Below are positions 5,416 to 7,985 of a DNA stretch of 7,985 nt, in pieces. How positions within the stretch are numbered: the first letter of the stretch is position 1; the number at the start of each line of letters is the position of its first letter. The translations under genes and the position numbers were made by a program. Origin of the DNA: an uncultured Bacillota bacterium (lineage in GTDB: Bacteria; Bacillota_I; Bacilli_A; RF39; UBA660); the NCBI GenBank assembly GCA_946540075.1, contig CAMNHZ010000039.1:1-7985 (forward strand). The letters run 5' to 3'. Under the pieces are notes generated by a model. That model was given only the letters and a program-made list of their open reading frames with translations. It was not told where the DNA came from and ran no database searches.

Positions 5416-7985
5416 ATGACAAAATATGTTTATTTATTTCATGAAGGTAATAAAGATATGCGTAACTTACTAGGTGGTAAGGGAGCTAATCTTGCTGAAA
5501 TGACTAATTTAGGTCTACCAGTACCTAAAGGATTCACTGTTACAACAGAGGCTTGTACAAAGTACTATGATGATGGTGAAAGAATAAGTGAAGATATTGA
5601 GAAAGAAATTTTTACTCAATTAGAAGCACTTGAAAATGAAACTGGAAAGAAATTTGGAGATAATGAAAATCCATTATTAGTATCTGTAAGAAGTGGAGCT
5701 CGTGCTAGTATGCCAGGTATGATGGATACTATCTTAAATCTTGGTTTAACTGATCAAATAGCTGAGACTTTAGCTAATAAAGGAAATCCACGTTTTGTTT
5801 ATGATTCATATCGTAGATTAATCAGTATGTTTGCTGATGTAGTTATGGGATATGATAAAGATAATTTTGAACATATATTAGAAGATGTTAAAGCAAAGAA
5901 GGGAACTACTAATGATTTAGACTTAGATGCTATTGATATGTTAGAAGTTTCTAGATTATATAAAGAAGAATATAAGAGATTAAATGGAGATGAATTCCCA
6001 CAAGATCCTAGAGTTCAACTTATGGAAGCAGTAAAAGCAGTATTCCGTTCTTGGAATAATGATAGAGCTAATGTTTATCGTAAGATGAATGACATTCCAT
6101 ATTCATGGGGAACAGCTGTAAATGTTCAAGAAATGGTATATGGTAACTTAGGTGAAAACTCTGGAACAGGAGTTGCATTTACTCGTAATCCTGCTACGGG
6201 AGAAAAAGTTTTATATGGTGAATATCTAATGAATGCTCAAGGAGAAGATGTTGTTGCAGGTGTAAGAACACCACAACCAATTGCTACTCTTGAAGAAGGT
6301 ATGCCAGAAGTTTATAAACAATTTGTAGAAACAGCTGCTACTTTAGAGAATCATTATAAAGATATGCAAGATATGGAATTTACAATTGAAAATGGTAAAT
6401 TATTCATGCTTCAAACTAGAAATGGTAAGAGAACAGCTGCTGCTTCAATTAAAATTGCATTAGATTTAATTGATGAAGGTATGATTACAAAAGAAGAAGC
6501 TGTACTTCGTGTAGAACCTGGATCACTTGATCAATTATTACACCCAATGTTTGATGCAGAAGCTTTAAAAAATGGAAAAGTAATTGCTAGAGGATTAGCT
6601 GCATCACCTGGTGCTGCAACAGGTAGAATTTACTTTAATGCTGAAGATGCTTCTAAACATACTGAAGCTGGTGAAGACACAATTTTAGTTAGACTTGAAA
6701 CTTCTCCAGAAGATATTCAAGGTATGCATGATGCAAAAGGTATTTTAACTATTCGTGGTGGTATGACAAGCCATGCTGCAGTAGTTGCTCGTGGTATGGG
6801 TAGATGCTGTGTATGTGGATGCGGTGAACTTACAATAGATGAAAAGAAGAAAAAACTAGTATCTGCTGATGGTTTAGTTTTAAAAGAAGGTGACTATGTA
6901 TCTTTAAATGGTAGTACAGGAGAAGTATATGGTGAAGAAATTAAAACTGTAGAACCAGCTATTACTGGAGATTTTGAAAGATTCATGGAAATTGTTGATA
7001 GCGTTCGTAAATTAAAAGTATATGCTAATGCAGATACACCTACTGATGCTCGTCAAGCTATTAAATTTGGTGCTGAAGGTATTGGTCTAGTTAGAACAGA
7101 GCATATGTTCTTTAATGATGATCGTATTTTCTCAGTAAGAAAAATGATTACTGCACCAAACGTAGAAAAGAGAAAAGAAGCACTTGCTGAACTTCTTGAT
7201 ATGCAAAGAGGAGATTTTGAAGAATTATTCAGAGTTATGGAAGGTCATCCAATGACTATTCGTTATTTAGATCCACCACTACATGAATTCTTACCAAAAG
7301 AAGAAAAAGAAATAAAATCTCTTGCAAAATCTTTAGGTATGTCATTTGATGAACTTAAAGAACGTATAGAGTCATTAAAAGAATTTAACCCAATGATGGG
7401 ACATCGTGGTTGTCGTTTGGATATAACTTATCCTGAAATTGCTGAAATGCAAACAAGAGCTGTTATTGAAGCTGCTTTAAATGTTACTGCTGAAGGTATA
7501 AATGTTACACCTGAAATTATGATCCCACTTGTTGGAGATGTTAAAGAGTTACATTATGTAAAAGAATTAGTAGATAATACTGCTAAAGAAGTAATGGAAG
7601 AAAAAGGAAAAGAAATTTCTTATAAAGTTGGAACAATGATTGAAGTACCACGTGCTGCACTTTTATCAGGACAACTTGCTAAAGAAGCTGAATTCTTCTC
7701 ATTTGGTACTAACGATTTAACACAAATGACATTTGGATTCTCACGTGATGATGCTGCTAAATTCTTGAATGATTACTATGACAAGAAAATATTTGAACAA
7801 GATCCATTTGCTAAACTTGATGAAACAGGTGTAGGTAGACTTATGGAAATTGCAATTTATCAAGCACGCAATGTTAAAGAGAATATCAAATTAGGTATTT
7901 GTGGTGAACATGCTGGAAATCCTGCAAGTATTAAGTTCTGTAAACAAATTGGACTTAATTATGTATCTTGTTCTCCGTTCCGTGT
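5416..7985 (+). CDS. ppdK: Pyruvate, phosphate dikinase (PPDK), truncated by the window edge
   Basis: PPDK interconverts pyruvate, ATP and phosphate with PEP, AMP and pyrophosphate. In anaerobes it often runs towards pyruvate, saving ATP by using PPi. The reading frame is open for 856 codons without a stop; the family is about 874 residues, so about 18 are missing. The N-terminal ATP-grasp domain shows LLGGKGANLAEM (K22), SVRSGARASMPGMMDT (R92) and EFTIENGKLFMLQTRNGKR (E321, Q333, R335). The swivelling phosphohistidine domain has GGMTSHAAVVARG with catalytic H453; the adjacent T451 is the site used by PDRP-type regulators in other species. The C-terminal PEP/pyruvate barrel shows GLVRTEHMFF, IRYLDPPLHEF, MGHRGCRL, SFGTNDLTQMTFGFSRDD and GICGEH with the proton-donor C829. 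The ATG at 5416 lies 5 bases after GAGGAGG. Everything needed for activity is visible. Confidence 0.97.
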   Translation, partial: MTKYVYLFHEGNKDMRNLLGGKGANLAEMTNLGLPVPKGFTVTTEACTKYYDDGERISEDIEKEIFTQLEALENETGKKFGDNENPLLVSVRSGARASMPGMMDTILNLGLTDQIAETLANKGNPRFVYDSYRRLISMFADVVMGYDKDNFEHILEDVKAKKGTTNDLDLDAIDMLEVSRLYKEEYKRLNGDEFPQDPRVQLMEAVKAVFRSWNNDRANVYRKMNDIPYSWGTAVNVQEMVYGNLGENSGTGVAFTRNPATGEKVLYGEYLMNAQGEDVVAGVRTPQPIATLEEGMPEVYKQFVETAATLENHYKDMQDMEFTIENGKLFMLQTRNGKRTAAASIKIALDLIDEGMITKEEAVLRVEPGSLDQLLHPMFDAEALKNGKVIARGLAASPGAATGRIYFNAEDASKHTEAGEDTILVRLETSPEDIQGMHDAKGILTIRGGMTSHAAVVARGMGRCCVCGCGELTIDEKKKKLVSADGLVLKEGDYVSLNGSTGEVYGEEIKTVEPAITGDFERFMEIVDSVRKLKVYANADTPTDARQAIKFGAEGIGLVRTEHMFFNDDRIFSVRKMITAPNVEKRKEALAELLDMQRGDFEELFRVMEGHPMTIRYLDPPLHEFLPKEEKEIKSLAKSLGMSFDELKERIESLKEFNPMMGHRGCRLDITYPEIAEMQTRAVIEAALNVTAEGINVTPEIMIPLVGDVKELHYVKELVDNTAKEVMEEKGKEISYKVGTMIEVPRAALLSGQLAKEAEFFSFGTNDLTQMTFGFSRDDAAKFLNDYYDKKIFEQDPFAKLDETGVGRLMEIAIYQARNVKENIKLGICGEHAGNPASIKFCKQIGLNYVSCSPFR

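Overview
The window is AT-rich throughout, with long A/T-biased codon runs, Shine-Dalgarno leaders and standard stop codons. All three tryptophans in the recognisable enzymes (one in TrmB, two in pyruvate phosphate dikinase) are TGG, and TGA acts as a stop, so genetic code 11 fits better than the Mycoplasma code. The gene content is TrmB, a YtxG/YtxH-like pair, a Xer recombinase and a PPi-dependent PPDK. Together these suggest a low-GC Bacillota, plausibly a gut anaerobe of the Erysipelotrichales/RF39 type. That placement is an inference, not a demonstrated taxonomy.

Layout. Bases 1-35 are the glycine-rich C-terminus of a gene entering from the left. It converges on a small minus-strand gene (75-338) for a Tyr/Met/Pro-rich coiled-coil protein, and a bidirectional terminator lies between them. 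That small gene diverges from trmB (411-1043) across a compact 72-base region in which the two promoters overlap. A strong extended -10 promoter then drives a tight four-gene cassette (1131-3354): a lipoprotein, a soluble scaffold-like protein with a SepF-like amphipathic N-terminus, a DUF948/YtxG-like membrane protein and a YtxH-domain protein. The cassette ends in a terminator. Next come a promoter and a gene for a 311-residue protein I do not recognise (3437-4372), then a Xer tyrosine recombinase, probably XerC (4422-5318), and then ppdK (5416 to the window edge). ppdK lacks only about the last 18 codons.

How the genes relate. trmB (tRNA m7G46 methylation), xerC (chromosome dimer resolution) and ppdK (PEP/pyruvate interconversion) are ordinary housekeeping genes and appear to be separate transcription units. 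The most coherent group is the 1131-3354 cassette. Its four products all look directed to the cell envelope or membrane and are translationally coupled by overlaps or very short gaps, so they probably act together, but the function is unknown.

I see no CRISPR array, tRNA, rRNA, insertion sequence or clear riboswitch. The main points worth a second look are the envelope cassette with its SepF-like-headed protein, the two unrecognised proteins (75-338 and 3437-4372), the uniformly very short predicted 5' leaders, and a 16-base leader shared by two unrelated genes. No stretch longer than about 100 bases lacks a gene.
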